Notes: generated by a model from the sequence alone, not told the origin. Positions 1 through 9,577 are shown, counted from the stretch's first letter. The stretch is DNA of 64,000 nucleotides from Uliginosibacterium gangwonense (GCA_005239635.1 SBBQ01000071.1:1-64000), one strand, 5' to 3'. A program made the numbers and translations.

Positions 1-97
1 GATCGCGCCGATCGCGATGGAAGAAGGTCTGCGTTTCGCCATCCGTGAAGGCGGTCGTACCGTCGGCGCCGGTGTCGTCGCTAAAGTTATTGAGTAA
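1..97 (+). CDS. tuf: Elongation factor Tu, C-terminal end (partial)
   Basis: Only the last 31 codons are present (frame starting at base 2, stop TAA at 95-97). The peptide includes [20 protein letters not shown] and ends VVAKVIE, the highly conserved end of the third beta-barrel domain of EF-Tu, which delivers aminoacyl-tRNA to the ribosome. Its position directly before rpsJ is the usual betaproteobacterial str-S10 order. The 5' part lies outside the window. Confidence 0.95.
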   Translation, partial: IAPIAMEEGLRFAIREGGRTVGAGVVAKVIE

Positions 98-107
98 TTA
101 TTGCCTG

Positions 108-129
108 GCTGCGAGCTTATGCTCGCAGC
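108..129 (+). other. Perfect hairpin between tuf and rpsJ
   Basis: A 9-bp perfect inverted repeat, GCTGCGAGC / GCTCGCAGC, with the 4-nt loop TTAT. No uninterrupted T run follows, so it is not a standard intrinsic terminator. It may be an attenuator or mRNA processing and stability structure separating the very abundant tuf message from the S10 operon. The fold is read directly; the function is inference. Confidence 0.5.
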
Positions 130-153
130 GACACCGCTCTTTGGGATAAAATT

Positions 154-477
154 ATGCAAAGCCAAAAAATCCGTATTCGCCTCAAGGCGTTTGACTATCG
201 TCTGATTGATCAATCGGCAATTGAGATTGTGGATACGGCAAAGCGCACGGGCGCTGTTGTTCGTGGCCCGGTTCCGCTGCCGACGCGTATCGAGCGTTTT
301 AACGTGCTGCGCTCACCGCACGTTAACAAGACCTCGCGCGATCAGTTCGAAATCCGTACGCATCAACGTCTGATGGACATCATTGATCCGACAGATAAGA
401 CCGTTGATGCGCTCATGAAGCTCGATCTTCCGGCTGGTGTGGATGTAGAAATCAAGCTGCAACCGATTGGCAAGTAA
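154..477 (+). CDS. rpsJ: 30S ribosomal protein S10
   Basis: S10 sits in the head of the small subunit and also acts as NusE in antitermination. The 107-residue product starts [19 protein letters not shown] and keeps the conserved segment [19 protein letters not shown]. The family is usually about 103 residues; here the C terminus runs on by about four residues (PIGK) past the usual IKLQ end. It is the first gene of the S10 operon, 56 nt after tuf, with a 117-nt gap to rplC. Confidence 0.97.
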   Translation: MQSQKIRIRLKAFDYRLIDQSAIEIVDTAKRTGAVVRGPVPLPTRIERFNVLRSPHVNKTSRDQFEIRTHQRLMDIIDPTDKTVDALMKLDLPAGVDVEIKLQPIGK

Positions 478-561
478 TTCGCCGATTGTTTGCGCGCAAG
501 GATTGGTTGGTTCGCCAGCCGTAACGCGACGACTGAAAAGTACGTTGCAGTAATTAAAGGT

Positions 562-581
562 CCCGGTCAATCGTAACCGGG
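562..581 (+). other. Small hairpin in rplC leader
   Basis: CCCGGT (562-567) pairs with ACCGGG (576-581) around an 8-nt loop, ending a few bases before the ribosome binding site AGGAG (585-589) of rplC. It lies in the longest gap of the S10 operon (478-594) and could influence rplC translation. Only the pairing is seen; the role is a guess. Confidence 0.3.
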
Positions 582-594
582 GTTAGGAGAAAAA

Positions 595-1248
595 ATGAGT
601 CTAGGCCTTGTTGGACGCAAGGTCGGCATGACCCGTGTGTTCACCGAAGACGGTCAAACCGTCCCGGTGACCGTGCTGGATGTGTCGAACAACCGCGTCA
701 CGCAGATCAAGACACCTGGTAACGACGGCTATGCCGCCGTTCAGGTGGCCTTCGGTACTCGCCGCGCAACACGTGTGGTGAAGCCTTTGGCTGGTCACGT
801 CGCGAAGGCTGGCGTTCAAGCCGGTCACGTTCTGCGTGAGTTCCGCGTTGACGATCAGCAACTGTCTTCATTGAAGGCGGGTGACGTTATCAGCGTCAAT
901 ATTTTCAAGCCGGGTCAACTGGTTGATGTGACCGGCACTTCAATCGGTAAGGGTTTTGCTGGTGCAATTAAGCGCCACAACTTCTCTTCCAATCGTGCAT
1001 CTCACGGTAACTCTGTGTCGCACAATTCCCCTGGCTCTATCGGCCAAGCGCAGGATCCGGGCCGCGTGCTTCCGGGTAAGCGCATGGCGGGCCATCTAGG
1101 TGATGCGACCACGACCACATTAAATCTTGAAGTGGTGCGCGTGGATGAAGCCCGTCAACTGCTGTTGGTTAAGGGCGCAGTGCCCGGAGCCAACGGTGGT
1201 GATGTCATCGTGCGCCCGGCTATTAAAGCCGGCAAGAGCGCAGAATAA
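595..1248 (+). CDS. rplC: 50S ribosomal protein L3
   Basis: L3 is an early-assembly large-subunit protein whose loop reaches the peptidyl-transferase centre. The 217-residue product starts [16 protein letters not shown] and has the conserved loop with [16 protein letters not shown] followed by [11 protein letters not shown]. The glutamine after GSIG is the position methylated by PrmB in E. coli. AGGAG lies 5 nt before the ATG. rplD follows after 11 nt, in the same operon. Confidence 0.97.
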   Translation: MSLGLVGRKVGMTRVFTEDGQTVPVTVLDVSNNRVTQIKTPGNDGYAAVQVAFGTRRATRVVKPLAGHVAKAGVQAGHVLREFRVDDQQLSSLKAGDVISVNIFKPGQLVDVTGTSIGKGFAGAIKRHNFSSNRASHGNSVSHNSPGSIGQAQDPGRVLPGKRMAGHLGDATTTTLNLEVVRVDEARQLLLVKGAVPGANGGDVIVRPAIKAGKSAE

Positions 1249-1259
1249 GGAGCGGCACG

Positions 1260-1880
1260 ATGGAATTGAAAATGATTAATGCCGCGGGTCAAGAAGCTTC
1301 AACATTGCAAGCTTCCGACACCTTGTTCGGCCGTGATTTCAATGAAGCGTTGGTGCATCAAATCGTCGTTGCTTTCCAAGCAAATGCACGTATGGGAAAC
1401 CGCGCTCAAAAAGACCGTAGCGAAGTCAAGCACACTACGCACAAGCCTTTCCGTCAAAAGGGTACAGGCCGTGCTCGTGCTGGTATGGCTTCTTCCCCGC
1501 TGTGGCGTGGAGGCGGTCGCATTTTTCCGAATTCACCTGATGAGAATTTCTCACATAAGGTGAATCGTAAAATGTTCCGTGCAGGCATGGCTTCCATTCT
1601 GTCTGAACTGGCTCGTCAAGGCCGTCTGGCAGTAGTTGATACGTTCGCTGTTGATGCGCCTAAGACTAAGCTGCTGTCACAGAAGCTGAAGGGCATGGGT
1701 CTTGATTCCGTGTTGGTAATTACCGACGACATGGATGAGAACCTGTACTTGGCATCGCGCAATCTGACCAATGTTTTGGTGCTTGAGCCGCAGTATGCTG
1801 ATCCGGTTTCGCTGATCCGTTACAGCAAAGTTCTTCTGACGAAGAATGCTGTTGCGAAGTTTGAGGAGATGTGGGGATGA
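1260..1880 (+). CDS. rplD: 50S ribosomal protein L4
   Basis: L4 lines the exit tunnel and in E. coli represses its own operon through the S10 leader. The 206-residue product has the loop region [20 protein letters not shown] and [10 protein letters not shown], which reach into the tunnel, and the usual C-terminal globular fold. AAGGAG precedes the ATG. The last four bases overlap the start of rplW (ATGA at 1877-1880), suggesting translational coupling. Confidence 0.97.
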   Translation: MELKMINAAGQEASTLQASDTLFGRDFNEALVHQIVVAFQANARMGNRAQKDRSEVKHTTHKPFRQKGTGRARAGMASSPLWRGGGRIFPNSPDENFSHKVNRKMFRAGMASILSELARQGRLAVVDTFAVDAPKTKLLSQKLKGMGLDSVLVITDDMDENLYLASRNLTNVLVLEPQYADPVSLIRYSKVLLTKNAVAKFEEMWG

Positions 1881-2203
1881 GCCAATTTAATACCGAGCGC
1901 TTGGCGCAGGTTCTGCTCGCACCGCAGATCTCCGAAAAGGCGACCTATGTTGCAGATAAGCATAACCAAGTGGTTTTCCGCGTTGCATCTGATGCGACTA
2001 AGCCGGAAATTAAGGCCGCGGTTGAGCTGATGTTCAGCACCAAGGACCAAAAAGTTGAAGTGGTAGGCGTGACTGTTGCCAACGTAAAAGGCAAGGTCAA
2101 GCGCTTTGGCCGTTCCATGGGTCGCCGCAAGGGCTGGAAAAAAGCCTTCGTGAGCATCAAGGGTGGTCAAGAGATTAACTTCGCTGAAGGAGGAGCCGCG
2201 TAA
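1877..2203 (+). CDS. rplW: 50S ribosomal protein L23
   Basis: L23 sits at the tunnel exit and docks trigger factor and SRP. I start it at the ATG at 1877 ([17 protein letters not shown], 108 residues) rather than at 1871, because 1877 gives the standard N terminus and a 4-nt overlap with rplD. The motif [11 protein letters not shown] and the C-terminal [17 protein letters not shown] are typical. The stop shares one base with the start of rplB. Confidence 0.96.
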   Translation: MSQFNTERLAQVLLAPQISEKATYVADKHNQVVFRVASDATKPEIKAAVELMFSTKDQKVEVVGVTVANVKGKVKRFGRSMGRRKGWKKAFVSIKGGQEINFAEGGAA

Positions 2204-3030
2204 TGGCACTCGTTAAAGTGAAACCGACCTCACCCGGCCGTCGCGCCGTTGTGAAGGTTGTACATAGCGATCTCTACAAGGGTCGTCCTTTTGCAGCGCT
2301 GACGGAGAAGCAAACGTCAACAGCTGGCCGTAACAACCATGGCCACATTACGACCCGTCACAAGGGTGGTGGTCATAAGCAGCACTATCGCGTTGTCGAC
2401 TTCCGTCGCAATAAAGATGGTATCGCTGCTAAGGTTGAGCGTGTTGAGTACGATCCTAATCGTTCTGCTCACATTGCTTTGTTGTGCTATGCCGACGGCG
2501 AGCGCCGTTACATTATTGCCCCGAAGGGCATGACGGTTGGCCAGCAAGTCATGAGTGGTTCTGAGGCCCCGATCAAGCCGGGTAATGCACTGCCATTGCG
2601 CAACATTCCGGTTGGTACCACCGTTCATTGCATTGAAATTATGCCGGGCAAGGGTGCGCAGTTGGCGCGTGCTGCAGGCACTTCAGTTCAGTTGTTGGCG
2701 CGTGAAGGTAGTTACGCTCAGCTTCGTCTGCGTTCCGGTGAAATTCGCCGTGTGCACGTTGAGTGTCGCGCAACGATTGGTGAAGTCGGCAACGAAGAAA
2801 ATAGCCTGCGTAAGATTGGTAAGGCCGGTGCGCAGCGTTGGCGCGGTATCCGCCCGACCGTTCGCGGTGTGGCCATGAACCCGATTGATCACCCGCATGG
2901 TGGTGGTGAGGGTCGTACGGGTGAAGGCCGTGTGCCGGTTAGCCCGTGGGGTCAACCGACCAAGGGCTATCGTACCCGTAACAGCAAGCGCACCGACAGC
3001 ATGATCGTGCAACGTCGGCACAAGCGATAA
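2203..3030 (+). CDS. rplB: 50S ribosomal protein L2
   Basis: L2 is a primary 23S rRNA binder needed for subunit joining and peptidyl-transferase activity. The 275-residue product is normal in length and carries [18 protein letters not shown] near the C terminus; the first histidine of that motif corresponds to the critical His229 of E. coli. It begins on the last base of the rplW stop codon, with AAGGAGG upstream inside rplW. Confidence 0.97.
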   Translation: MALVKVKPTSPGRRAVVKVVHSDLYKGRPFAALTEKQTSTAGRNNHGHITTRHKGGGHKQHYRVVDFRRNKDGIAAKVERVEYDPNRSAHIALLCYADGERRYIIAPKGMTVGQQVMSGSEAPIKPGNALPLRNIPVGTTVHCIEIMPGKGAQLARAAGTSVQLLAREGSYAQLRLRSGEIRRVHVECRATIGEVGNEENSLRKIGKAGAQRWRGIRPTVRGVAMNPIDHPHGGGEGRTGEGRVPVSPWGQPTKGYRTRNSKRTDSMIVQRRHKR

Positions 3031-3039
3031 GAGGACACT

Positions 3040-3318
3040 ATGTCACGTTCTATTAAAAAAGGTCCGTTTGTTGACGCGCACCTGCTGGATAAGGTTGAGG
3101 CTGCTGTTAAGTCAAATGACAAGCGCCCGATCAAGACCTGGTCCCGTCGTTCAACGGTGCTGCCGGATTTCATCGGCCTCACGATCGCTGTACACAACGG
3201 TAAGCAACATATCCCGGTGTACGTGTCTGAAAACATGGTTGGCCACAAGCTTGGCGAGTTCGCTTTGACCCGTACGTTTAAGGGTCATACCGCCGGCAAG
3301 AAGGCCCAGAAGAAGTAA
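3040..3318 (+). CDS. rpsS: 30S ribosomal protein S19
   Basis: S19 is in the head of the 30S subunit and contacts S13 and the A-site side of the decoding region. The 92-residue product starts [19 protein letters not shown] and contains the conserved [17 protein letters not shown] segment. It sits 9 nt after rplB and 9 nt before rplV. Confidence 0.97.
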   Translation: MSRSIKKGPFVDAHLLDKVEAAVKSNDKRPIKTWSRRSTVLPDFIGLTIAVHNGKQHIPVYVSENMVGHKLGEFALTRTFKGHTAGKKAQKK

Positions 3319-3327
3319 GGAGCAGAC

Positions 3328-3657
3328 ATGGAAACGCAAGCAACCCTGCGTGGCGTGCGCCTGTCGGCACAAAAGGGCCGCCTCGTAGCCGATTTGGTGC
3401 GTGGCAAGCCGGTGGGTCAGGCGCTGAACATTCTCACCTTCTGCCCGAAAAAGGGCGCAGGCATCATCAAGAAGGTTGTTGAATCAGCAATTGCCAATGC
3501 AGAGCACAACAATGGCGCTGACATTGACGAGTTGAAGATCACTCGCATTTATGTTGAGAAGGGCACTGTGCTGAAGCGCTTTACCGCGCGCGCAAAGGGC
3601 CGTGGCAATCGCATTTTGAAGCCAACTTGTCACATTTATGTGACTGTGGGTAACTAA
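3328..3657 (+). CDS. rplV: 50S ribosomal protein L22
   Basis: L22 forms part of the exit-tunnel constriction with L4; its beta-hairpin is the site of macrolide resistance changes in other bacteria. The 109-residue product starts [20 protein letters not shown] and ends with the hairpin region [26 protein letters not shown] precedes the ATG. It is in the S10 operon between rpsS and rpsC. Confidence 0.97.
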   Translation: METQATLRGVRLSAQKGRLVADLVRGKPVGQALNILTFCPKKGAGIIKKVVESAIANAEHNNGADIDELKITRIYVEKGTVLKRFTARAKGRGNRILKPTCHIYVTVGN

Positions 3658-3666
3658 GGGGAAACT

Positions 3667-4512
3667 ATGGGACAGAAGATTCATCCGACCGGTTTCCGCC
3701 TTGCGGTTAACCACAACTGGTCATCTCGTTGGTTCGCTAGCAGCAAAGATTTCTCTCGCATGCTGAACCAGGATATCGCTGTGCGCGATTTCCTGAAGAA
3801 GAAGTTGTCGCATGCCTCAGTTAGCCGCGTGCTGATTGAGCGTCCGGCCAAGAATGCTCGTATTACGGTTTTCTCCGCACGTCCGGGCGTTGTGATTGGC
3901 AAAAAGGGCGAAGACATCGAGTTGATCAAGGCCGAACTCAATCGCATCATGGGCGTACCTGTGCATGTGAACATTGAAGAGGTTCGCAAGCCAGAAATCG
4001 ACGCGCAGCTGATCGCCGATTCAATCGCGCAACAGCTGGAAAAGCGGATTATGTTCCGCCGCGCCATGAAGCGTGCGATGCAGAACGCCATGCGTCTTGG
4101 TGCTCAAGGCATCAAGATCATGTCATCTGGTCGTCTGAACGGCGCAGAAATTGCCCGTACAGAATGGTATCGTGAAGGTCGTGTGCCGCTGCACACACTG
4201 CGCGCTGACATCGATTACGCTACCTCAGAAGCATCTACCACCTACGGCATCATTGGTATCAAGGTGTGGGTGTACAAGGGTGACGTGCTGTCTCGTAACG
4301 AACAGCCCGCTGCCGCACCTGAGGCAGGTGAAGGTGAACAACGCCGTGGTCGTCGCACCGACGGTGACAAACCCGCAGCCCCACGCCGTGCGCGTGCAGG
4401 CGCTGCAGATAAGAGTGGCGAGGCTGCAGCACCAGCTGCCAAGGCCCCGGCCAAGCGTGTAAGGAAGTCAGGAGCGAACAATGCTGCAACCGGCGAGAAG
4501 GAAGTATCGTAA
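3667..4512 (+). CDS. rpsC: 30S ribosomal protein S3 with long Ala/Arg-rich tail
   Basis: S3 lies at the mRNA entry site. It starts [20 protein letters not shown] and has a type II KH domain with the GKKG loop in [16 protein letters not shown]. The product is 281 residues against about 233 in E. coli. The extra C-terminal part (from about residue 215) is a low-complexity, basic and alanine-rich tail. Betaproteobacterial S3 proteins are often extended, but here the tail runs 32 nt into rplP (4481-4512) in another frame. Confidence 0.95.
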   Translation: MGQKIHPTGFRLAVNHNWSSRWFASSKDFSRMLNQDIAVRDFLKKKLSHASVSRVLIERPAKNARITVFSARPGVVIGKKGEDIELIKAELNRIMGVPVHVNIEEVRKPEIDAQLIADSIAQQLEKRIMFRRAMKRAMQNAMRLGAQGIKIMSSGRLNGAEIARTEWYREGRVPLHTLRADIDYATSEASTTYGIIGIKVWVYKGDVLSRNEQPAAAPEAGEGEQRRGRRTDGDKPAAPRRARAGAADKSGEAAAPAAKAPAKRVRKSGANNAATGEKEVS

Positions 4513-4894
4513 GGAGCAAAAGGGCCGCAACAAGGGTATCGCCACCCGCGGCGCCAAAGTCTCCTTCGGCGATTATGGCCTCAAGGCAATTGGCCGCGGA
4601 CGCCTGACTGCACGTCAGATCGAATCTGCGCGTCGTGCCATGACCCGTCACATTAAGCGTGGTGGCCGTATTTGGATCCGCATTTTCCCGGATAAGCCGA
4701 TTTCCCAGAAGCCTGCAGAGGTGCGTATGGGTAACGGTAAGGGTAATCCAGAGTACTGGGTTGCTGAAATTCAGCCGGGTAAAGTGCTGTATGAAATGGA
4801 TGGTGTAGATGAGGCGTTGGCGCGCGAGGCATTCCGTCTTGCAGCAGCTAAGTTGCCAATCGAAACCACCTTTGTTACCCGTCAATTGGGGTAA
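4481..4894 (+). CDS. rplP: 50S ribosomal protein L16
   Basis: L16 helps position tRNA in the A and P sites. The 137-residue product starts [19 protein letters not shown], the standard N terminus, so the start at 4481 is firm although it overlaps rpsC by 32 nt. AGGAG at 4470-4474, inside the rpsC tail, is well spaced. Conserved [19 protein letters not shown] and [14 protein letters not shown] are present. Confidence 0.96.
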   Translation: MLQPARRKYRKEQKGRNKGIATRGAKVSFGDYGLKAIGRGRLTARQIESARRAMTRHIKRGGRIWIRIFPDKPISQKPAEVRMGNGKGNPEYWVAEIQPGKVLYEMDGVDEALAREAFRLAAAKLPIETTFVTRQLG

Positions 4895-4900
4895 GAAGAG

Positions 4901-5095
4901 ATGAAAGCCAAGGAACTCAAGGCAAAAGATGCCGCTGAACTCAAGAAAGAGTTGGATGACCTGCTGAAGGCGCAGTTTTCGCTGCGCATGCAGCTGGCTA
5001 CCCAGCAGCTCTCTAATAACAGTCAGCTGAGCAAGGTGCGCAAAGATATCGCGCGCGTTCGTACCATCATGCATGAAAAGGCAGCTGCCAAATGA
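4901..5095 (+). CDS. rpmC: 50S ribosomal protein L29
   Basis: A small two-helix protein next to L23 at the tunnel exit. The 64-residue product starts [20 protein letters not shown] and has the conserved [12 protein letters not shown] and [12 protein letters not shown] segments. It ends in a 4-nt ATGA overlap with rpsQ. Confidence 0.95.
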   Translation: MKAKELKAKDAAELKKELDDLLKAQFSLRMQLATQQLSNNSQLSKVRKDIARVRTIMHEKAAAK

Positions 5096-5361
5096 CAGAG
5101 CAAACCACGCAGAAGGTCGTGCGCACCCTAACGGGTCGCGTGGTCAGCGACAAGATGCAAAAGACGGTGACCGTATTGGTCGAGCGCCGTGTTAAGCATC
5201 CGCTGTACAACAAGGTGATCATTCGCTCCAAGAAGTACCACGCTCATGCTGAGGACGCAGTCCAGGCAGGCGATTTGGTTGAGATTGAAGAATGTCGTCC
5301 CATTTCTCGCACTAAGGCATGGCGCGTGTCACGCGTAGTCGAGAAGGCTCGCATTATTTAA
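5092..5361 (+). CDS. rpsQ: 30S ribosomal protein S17
   Basis: S17 is a primary 16S rRNA-binding OB-fold protein. The 89-residue product has the signature [20 protein letters not shown] and [17 protein letters not shown]. It is the last gene of the S10 operon proper. A 146-nt gap with a promoter follows before rplN. Confidence 0.96.
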   Translation: MTEQTTQKVVRTLTGRVVSDKMQKTVTVLVERRVKHPLYNKVIIRSKKYHAHAEDAVQAGDLVEIEECRPISRTKAWRVSRVVEKARII

Positions 5362-5382
5362 TAAAAAAATTGCGGTAGGGGC

Positions 5383-5411
5383 TTGCAAATGTCTGCAAGC
5401 CCTGCTAATAT
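5383..5411 (+). promoter_or_regulatory. Promoter of the spc segment (before rplN), overlapping a dyad
   Basis: TTGCAA (5383-5388), a 17-nt spacer, and TAATAT (5406-5411) fit a sigma70 -35/-10 pair. The -35 and most of the spacer coincide with a perfect inverted repeat, GCTTGCA (5381-5387) and TGCAAGC (5394-5400), with a 6-nt centre. About 95 nt of leader then run to rplN. The elements are read directly; activity is inferred. Confidence 0.6.
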
Positions 5412-5507
5412 CTTCCGCTCTTTTGCCCTGTCACCATTTGGTGTGGGGCGCCAACCCGAACGGGATCCAAGACTGACCGCTTAGGCGGGACAAGTTGGAG
5501 AAATGAA

Positions 5508-5876
5508 ATGATCCAAATGCAGTCCATGCTCAACGTGGCCGACAACACCGGCGCGCGTTCAGTGATGTGTATTAAGGTGCTTGGTGGTTCTAAGCGCCGG
5601 TACGCAGGTATTGGCGACATTATCAAGGTCAGCATCAAAGAGGCTGCCCCGCGTGGTCGCGTCAAGAAGGGCGAGGTTTACAACGCCGTGGTGGTTCGCA
5701 CTGCCAAGGGTGTTCGTCGCACCGACGGGTCGCTGATCAAGTTTGATGGTAATGCCGCTGTGTTGCTTAACAACAAGCTCGAGCCGATTGGCACGCGCAT
5801 CTTTGGCCCCGTTACGCGTGAGTTGCGTACCGAGCGCTTTATGAAGATCGTGTCGCTCGCGCCCGAAGTGCTCTGA
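5508..5876 (+). CDS. rplN: 50S ribosomal protein L14
   Basis: L14 is at the subunit interface and forms part of bridge B8. The 122-residue product starts [20 protein letters not shown] and contains [21 protein letters not shown] and the C-terminal [19 protein letters not shown]. First gene of the spc segment, with its own candidate promoter upstream and GGAG 7-8 nt before the ATG. Confidence 0.97.
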   Translation: MIQMQSMLNVADNTGARSVMCIKVLGGSKRRYAGIGDIIKVSIKEAAPRGRVKKGEVYNAVVVRTAKGVRRTDGSLIKFDGNAAVLLNNKLEPIGTRIFGPVTRELRTERFMKIVSLAPEVL

Positions 5877-5895
5877 TCCCTATACGAGGTCTGTG

Positions 5896-6213
5896 ATGGA
5901 AAAGATTCGCAAGGGTGACGAAGTTATCGTTCTGGTGGGGCGCGACAAAGGTCGCCGTGGCACTGTTCTCCGTCGTATTGATGCTGATCATGTTGTGGTC
6001 GAAGGTGTCAATCGCGTCAAGAAGCATGTCAAGCCGAACCCGATGAAGGGTCAGACCGGTGGCATCGTCGAGAAAGAGATGCCGGTTCATATCTCCAATG
6101 TGGCGCTGTTTAATGCAGCAACGCAAAAGGCTGATCGTGTTGGCATTCGTGTGCTTGAGGATGGTAAGAAGGTTCGCTTCTTCAAGTCCAATGGCGAACT
6201 GGTCAACGCGTAA
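5896..6213 (+). CDS. rplX: 50S ribosomal protein L24
   Basis: L24 is an assembly initiator that binds the 5' end of 23S rRNA. I use the ATG at 5896 (105 residues, [19 protein letters not shown]) over the in-frame GTG at 5893, because GAGGT ends 5 nt before the ATG. The KOW motif [20 protein letters not shown] is at the N terminus, followed by [10 protein letters not shown]. Confidence 0.96.
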   Translation: MEKIRKGDEVIVLVGRDKGRRGTVLRRIDADHVVVEGVNRVKKHVKPNPMKGQTGGIVEKEMPVHISNVALFNAATQKADRVGIRVLEDGKKVRFFKSNGELVNA

Positions 6214-6222
6214 GGATAAGCA

Positions 6223-6762
6223 ATGGCCCGTCTGCAAGAATTTTACAAGTCCGATGTCGTGGCTAAGCTGCAAAAGCAGTTTGGCTATAAGTCGATCATG
6301 GAAGTTCCGCGTATCACCAAAATCACGCTGAATATGGGTGTGGGTGAAGCGGTTGGTGATAAAAAAGTGCTTGAGCACGCGGTTGGCGACATGACCAAGA
6401 TTGCCGGTCAAAAGCCTGTTGTGACTCGCGCTAAGAAAGCTATTGCCGGCTTCAAGATTCGTGAAGGCTACCCCATCGGGTGCATGGTGACCCTTCGTGG
6501 TCCGCAAATGTACGAGTTTCTCGATCGCTTCATTTCAGTTGCTATTCCGCGTATTCGCGATTTCCGCGGTATCGGTGGCAAGGGTTTTGATGGCCGCGGT
6601 AACTACAACGTGGGTGTCAAGGAGCAGATCATGTTCCCTGAGATCGAGTACGACAAGGTTGATGCTCTGCGCGGCATGAACATCAGCATTACGACGACTG
6701 CAAAGACCGACGCGGAAGCGCGTGCGTTGTTGGCAGCGTTTAAATTCCCTTTCAAGAACTGA
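6223..6762 (+). CDS. rplE: 50S ribosomal protein L5
   Basis: L5 binds 5S rRNA in the central protuberance and contacts P-site tRNA. The 179-residue product is of normal length, with [35 protein letters not shown] and the C-terminal [20 protein letters not shown]. It follows rplX by 9 nt; in E. coli this junction is the target of S8 feedback control. Confidence 0.97.
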   Translation: MARLQEFYKSDVVAKLQKQFGYKSIMEVPRITKITLNMGVGEAVGDKKVLEHAVGDMTKIAGQKPVVTRAKKAIAGFKIREGYPIGCMVTLRGPQMYEFLDRFISVAIPRIRDFRGIGGKGFDGRGNYNVGVKEQIMFPEIEYDKVDALRGMNISITTTAKTDAEARALLAAFKFPFKN

Positions 6763-6769
6763 GGGTTGT

Positions 6770-7075
6770 ATGGCGAAGCTGGCTCTCAAGAACCGTGAAG
6801 CAAAGCGTGCAAAGTTGGTGGCCAAGTTTGCTGCCAAGCGCGCAGCTCTGGTTGCTATCGTAAATGACACTGCACAGTCCGACGACGAACGTATGGCTGC
6901 ACGTTTGAAGCTGCAACAGCTTCCGCGTAATGCCAACCCGACTCGTCAGCGTAATCGCTGCGAGTTGACGGGTCGTCCTCGCGGTTATTTCCGCAAGTTT
7001 GGCCTGTGTCGCAACAAGCTTCGTGAGGCTGCCTTCCGTGGTGAAGTGCCGGGTCTTGTGAAGGCCAGCTGGTAA
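6770..7075 (+). CDS. rpsN: 30S ribosomal protein S14 (zinc-free long form)
   Basis: S14 is in the 30S head. The start is the ATG at 6770 ([19 protein letters not shown], 101 residues, the E. coli length); an upstream in-frame ATG at 6722 lies inside rplE and is rejected. The long form lacks the CxxC zinc ribbon and has the conserved [25 protein letters not shown] precedes the start. Confidence 0.96.
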   Translation: MAKLALKNREAKRAKLVAKFAAKRAALVAIVNDTAQSDDERMAARLKLQQLPRNANPTRQRNRCELTGRPRGYFRKFGLCRNKLREAAFRGEVPGLVKASW

Positions 7076-7086
7076 GGAGACGGATA

Positions 7087-7482
7087 ATGAGTATGAGTGA
7101 TCCGATCGCCGATATGCTGACGCGCATCCGCAATGGTCAGATGGCGCAGAAGGGCTCTGTGAGCATGCCGTCATCCAAGATCAAGGCAGCGATTGCTGCA
7201 GTGCTTAAGGATGAAGGTTATATCGACGATTTCGTGGTGCGTAAGAATGGTGCGCACACTGAATTGGATATCGCGCTCCGCTACTATGCGGGCCGTCCGG
7301 TAATCGAGCGTATCGAGCGAGTAAGCCGTCCTGGCTTGCGTATTTATCGTGGCATGTCAGATCTGCCGCGTGTGCTCAATGGGCTGGGTGTGGCAATTGT
7401 GTCCACGCCTAAGGGTGTAATGACTGATCGCAAGGCGCGCTCCCAGAATGTTGGTGGCGAAGTGCTGTGCATCGTTTCGTAA
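7087..7482 (+). CDS. rpsH: 30S ribosomal protein S8
   Basis: S8 binds the central domain of 16S rRNA and in E. coli represses the spc operon. The 131-residue product starts [19 protein letters not shown] and ends with [20 protein letters not shown] and GEVLCIVS. The first of two close ATGs is used because AAGGAGA is 6 nt upstream and E. coli S8 begins in the same way. Confidence 0.97.
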   Translation: MSMSDPIADMLTRIRNGQMAQKGSVSMPSSKIKAAIAAVLKDEGYIDDFVVRKNGAHTELDIALRYYAGRPVIERIERVSRPGLRIYRGMSDLPRVLNGLGVAIVSTPKGVMTDRKARSQNVGGEVLCIVS

Positions 7483-7493
7483 GGAGTTAAACG

Positions 7494-8027
7494 ATGTCAC
7501 GCGTAGCTAAGAATCCAGTCGTTTTGCCAAAGGGTGTAGAGGCAACGGTTTCTGCTGAGCAGATCTCAGTTAAAGGCCCGCTCGGTAGCTTGAGCCTAGC
7601 TTTGACTGGTGCAGTCAAGGTTAGCAAGGAAGAAGATAAAGTTGTTGTCGCGGCTGACGAGTCGCACCCGAATGGCCGTGCCATGTCGGGTACGGTTCGT
7701 GCGCTGGTGAATAACATGGTCAATGGCGTGAGTAAGGGCTTTGAGCGCAAGCTGACGCTGGTGGGTGTGGGTTATCGTGCCCAGGCTCAAGGTGACAAGC
7801 TCAATCTTACGTTGGGTTTCTCCCACCCTGTTGTACATCAGATGCCTGCTGGCATTAAGGTCGAGACTCCGCAGCAGACCGAAATCCTGATTAAGGGTAT
7901 CGATCGTCAGCTGGTGGGTCAGGTTGCTGCCGAAGTTCGTGCATATCGTCCGCCGGAGCCCTATAAGGGCAAGGGTGTTCGCTACGCGGACGAAGTGGTG
8001 GTAATCAAGGAAACCAAGAAGAAGTAA
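7494..8027 (+). CDS. rplF: 50S ribosomal protein L6
   Basis: L6 lies near the sarcin-ricin loop and factor-binding site. The 177-residue product has two repeats of the L6 fold; the C-terminal signature [20 protein letters not shown] is intact. AAGGAG precedes the ATG, and it lies 11 nt after rpsH. Confidence 0.97.
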   Translation: MSRVAKNPVVLPKGVEATVSAEQISVKGPLGSLSLALTGAVKVSKEEDKVVVAADESHPNGRAMSGTVRALVNNMVNGVSKGFERKLTLVGVGYRAQAQGDKLNLTLGFSHPVVHQMPAGIKVETPQQTEILIKGIDRQLVGQVAAEVRAYRPPEPYKGKGVRYADEVVVIKETKKK

Positions 8028-8039
8028 AGGCGGCTTGAA

Positions 8040-8393
8040 ATGAATAAGACTCTGGTTCGTCAGCGTCGTGCGCGCAAGACTCGCGCCAAGCTTGCAGAAC
8101 TCAAGATGGTGCGTTTGTGTATTCATCGCACTAACCTGCACATTTATGCTCAGGTGATTTCCGGCTGTGGTACGCAAGTACTGGCAGCGGCGTCAACGCT
8201 CGAAGCTGATGTGCGTAAAGATGTTCCCAATGGTGGCAACGTTGCTGCAGCTAAGCTGGTTGGTAAGCTGATTGCAGAGCGTGCGAAATCCAAGGGGATC
8301 GAGCAGGTTGCTTTTGACCGTTCTGGTTTCTGCTACCACGGCCGCGTACAAGCGTTGGCTGATGCGGCGCGTGAAAGCGGACTTAAGTTCTAA
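8040..8393 (+). CDS. rplR: 50S ribosomal protein L18
   Basis: L18 carries 5S rRNA into the large subunit with L5. The 117-residue product has a basic N terminus ([17 protein letters not shown]), the [16 protein letters not shown] strand and the C-terminal [20 protein letters not shown]. Located 12 nt after rplF. Confidence 0.97.
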   Translation: MNKTLVRQRRARKTRAKLAELKMVRLCIHRTNLHIYAQVISGCGTQVLAAASTLEADVRKDVPNGGNVAAAKLVGKLIAERAKSKGIEQVAFDRSGFCYHGRVQALADAARESGLKF

Positions 8394-8404
8394 GCGAGGC
8401 AGTG

Positions 8405-8932
8405 ATGGCTAAGCCCCAGAAAAAACAGCAAGTGCAAGCCGGTGATGAGCGTGATGACGGCATGCGCGAAAAGATGGTGTCGATCAATCGTGTCACGAAG
8501 GTTGTGAAGGGTGGTCGTATCCTAGGTTTTGCTGCGCTGACAGTAGTTGGCGATGGCGACGGTGGTATCGGTATGGGCAAGGGCAAGTCCCGTGAAGTAC
8601 CGGTTGCCGTACAAAAAGCAATGGACGAAGCGCGTCGTAAGATGGTTAAGATTAGCCTGCGCGATGGCAGCTTCCATCACCCCATTATGGGTCAACACGG
8701 TGCGTCAACCGTGCTGATTCAGCCGGCGGGTGCTGGTACCGGTATTATTGCCGGTGGCCCGATGCGTGCAGTATTTGAAGTGATGGGTGTGACCGACGTA
8801 GTGGCCAAGTGCTTTGGTTCTACCAACCCGTACAACGTCGTTCGTGCAACGATTGATGGGCTGTCCAAAATGAACACCCCGTCTGAAATTGCTGCCAAGC
8901 GCGGCAAGACCGTTGCCGAAATCCTGGGTTAA
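8405..8932 (+). CDS. rpsE: 30S ribosomal protein S5
   Basis: S5 is at the mRNA entry tunnel and affects decoding accuracy. The start chosen is the ATG at 8405 (175 residues), with GAGG 5-9 nt upstream, rather than the GTG at 8402. The double-stranded RNA-binding-like domain has [18 protein letters not shown] and [18 protein letters not shown]; the C-terminal half carries [19 protein letters not shown]. Confidence 0.96.
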   Translation: MAKPQKKQQVQAGDERDDGMREKMVSINRVTKVVKGGRILGFAALTVVGDGDGGIGMGKGKSREVPVAVQKAMDEARRKMVKISLRDGSFHHPIMGQHGASTVLIQPAGAGTGIIAGGPMRAVFEVMGVTDVVAKCFGSTNPYNVVRATIDGLSKMNTPSEIAAKRGKTVAEILG

Positions 8933-8941
8933 GGAGCGGTC

Positions 8942-9124
8942 ATGTCTGATAAGAAAATTAAGGTAACGCTGGTCAAGAGTGTGATCGGTACCCGCAAAGA
9001 CCACCGCGCTACGGTTCGTGGCTTGGGTCTGCGTCGTTTGCACCACTCTGTTGAACTGCAAGACACCCCGGAGATCCGCGGCATGATCACCAAGGTGGCC
9101 TATCTGTTGAAGTGCGAGGCTTAA
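8942..9124 (+). CDS. rpmD: 50S ribosomal protein L30
   Basis: A 60-residue protein with the L30 signature [20 protein letters not shown] followed by [21 protein letters not shown] lies just before the ATG. It ends directly against the ATG of rplO with no gap. Confidence 0.95.
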   Translation: MSDKKIKVTLVKSVIGTRKDHRATVRGLGLRRLHHSVELQDTPEIRGMITKVAYLLKCEA

Positions 9125-9562
9125 ATGCAACTGAACAAGATCAAGCCGGCAGCTGGTGCTAAGCATGCACCGAAGCGTGTGGGTCGCGGTATCGGTAGCG
9201 GCCTCGGTAAAACGGCTACCCGTGGTCACAAGGGTCAGAAGTCACGTAGTGGTGGCTTCCACAAAGTTGGTTTCGAAGGCGGTCAAATGCCGCTGCATCG
9301 TCGTCTGCCGAAGCGTGGTTTCACCCCGCTGACCGCAGGCCGCAGTGTTGAAGTGCGTTTGTCTGATCTTGAGCGTTTGCCAGTTGAAGACATCGATATG
9401 ATGGTTCTGCAGCAAGCAGGTGTTGTCTCCTCGCTGGCGCTGTCCGTCAAAGTGATTCTGTCTGGCAGCATCACCCGCAAGGTGACGCTCAAGGGTATCG
9501 GCGCGACCAAGGGTGCGAAGGCTGCGATTGAAGCAGCTGGTGGCTCCGTGGCCGAAGCGTAA
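9125..9562 (+). CDS. rplO: 50S ribosomal protein L15
   Basis: L15 is a late-assembly large-subunit protein with a long extended arm. The 145-residue product has the glycine-rich arm [20 protein letters not shown] and [20 protein letters not shown]. It starts immediately after the rpmD stop, which suggests coupling. Confidence 0.96.
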   Translation: MQLNKIKPAAGAKHAPKRVGRGIGSGLGKTATRGHKGQKSRSGGFHKVGFEGGQMPLHRRLPKRGFTPLTAGRSVEVRLSDLERLPVEDIDMMVLQQAGVVSSLALSVKVILSGSITRKVTLKGIGATKGAKAAIEAAGGSVAEA

Positions 9563-9577
9563 CGACCAGGATCGTAC

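Noticed and set aside
4259-5074. 271-codon open frame on the minus strand opposite rpsC-rplP-rpmC
   Set aside because: It is antisense to three conserved ribosomal genes, has no known domain, and arises from third-position composition.
5839-6507. 222-codon open frame on the minus strand opposite rplX and rplE
   Set aside because: Shadow of two conserved ribosomal genes with no family features.
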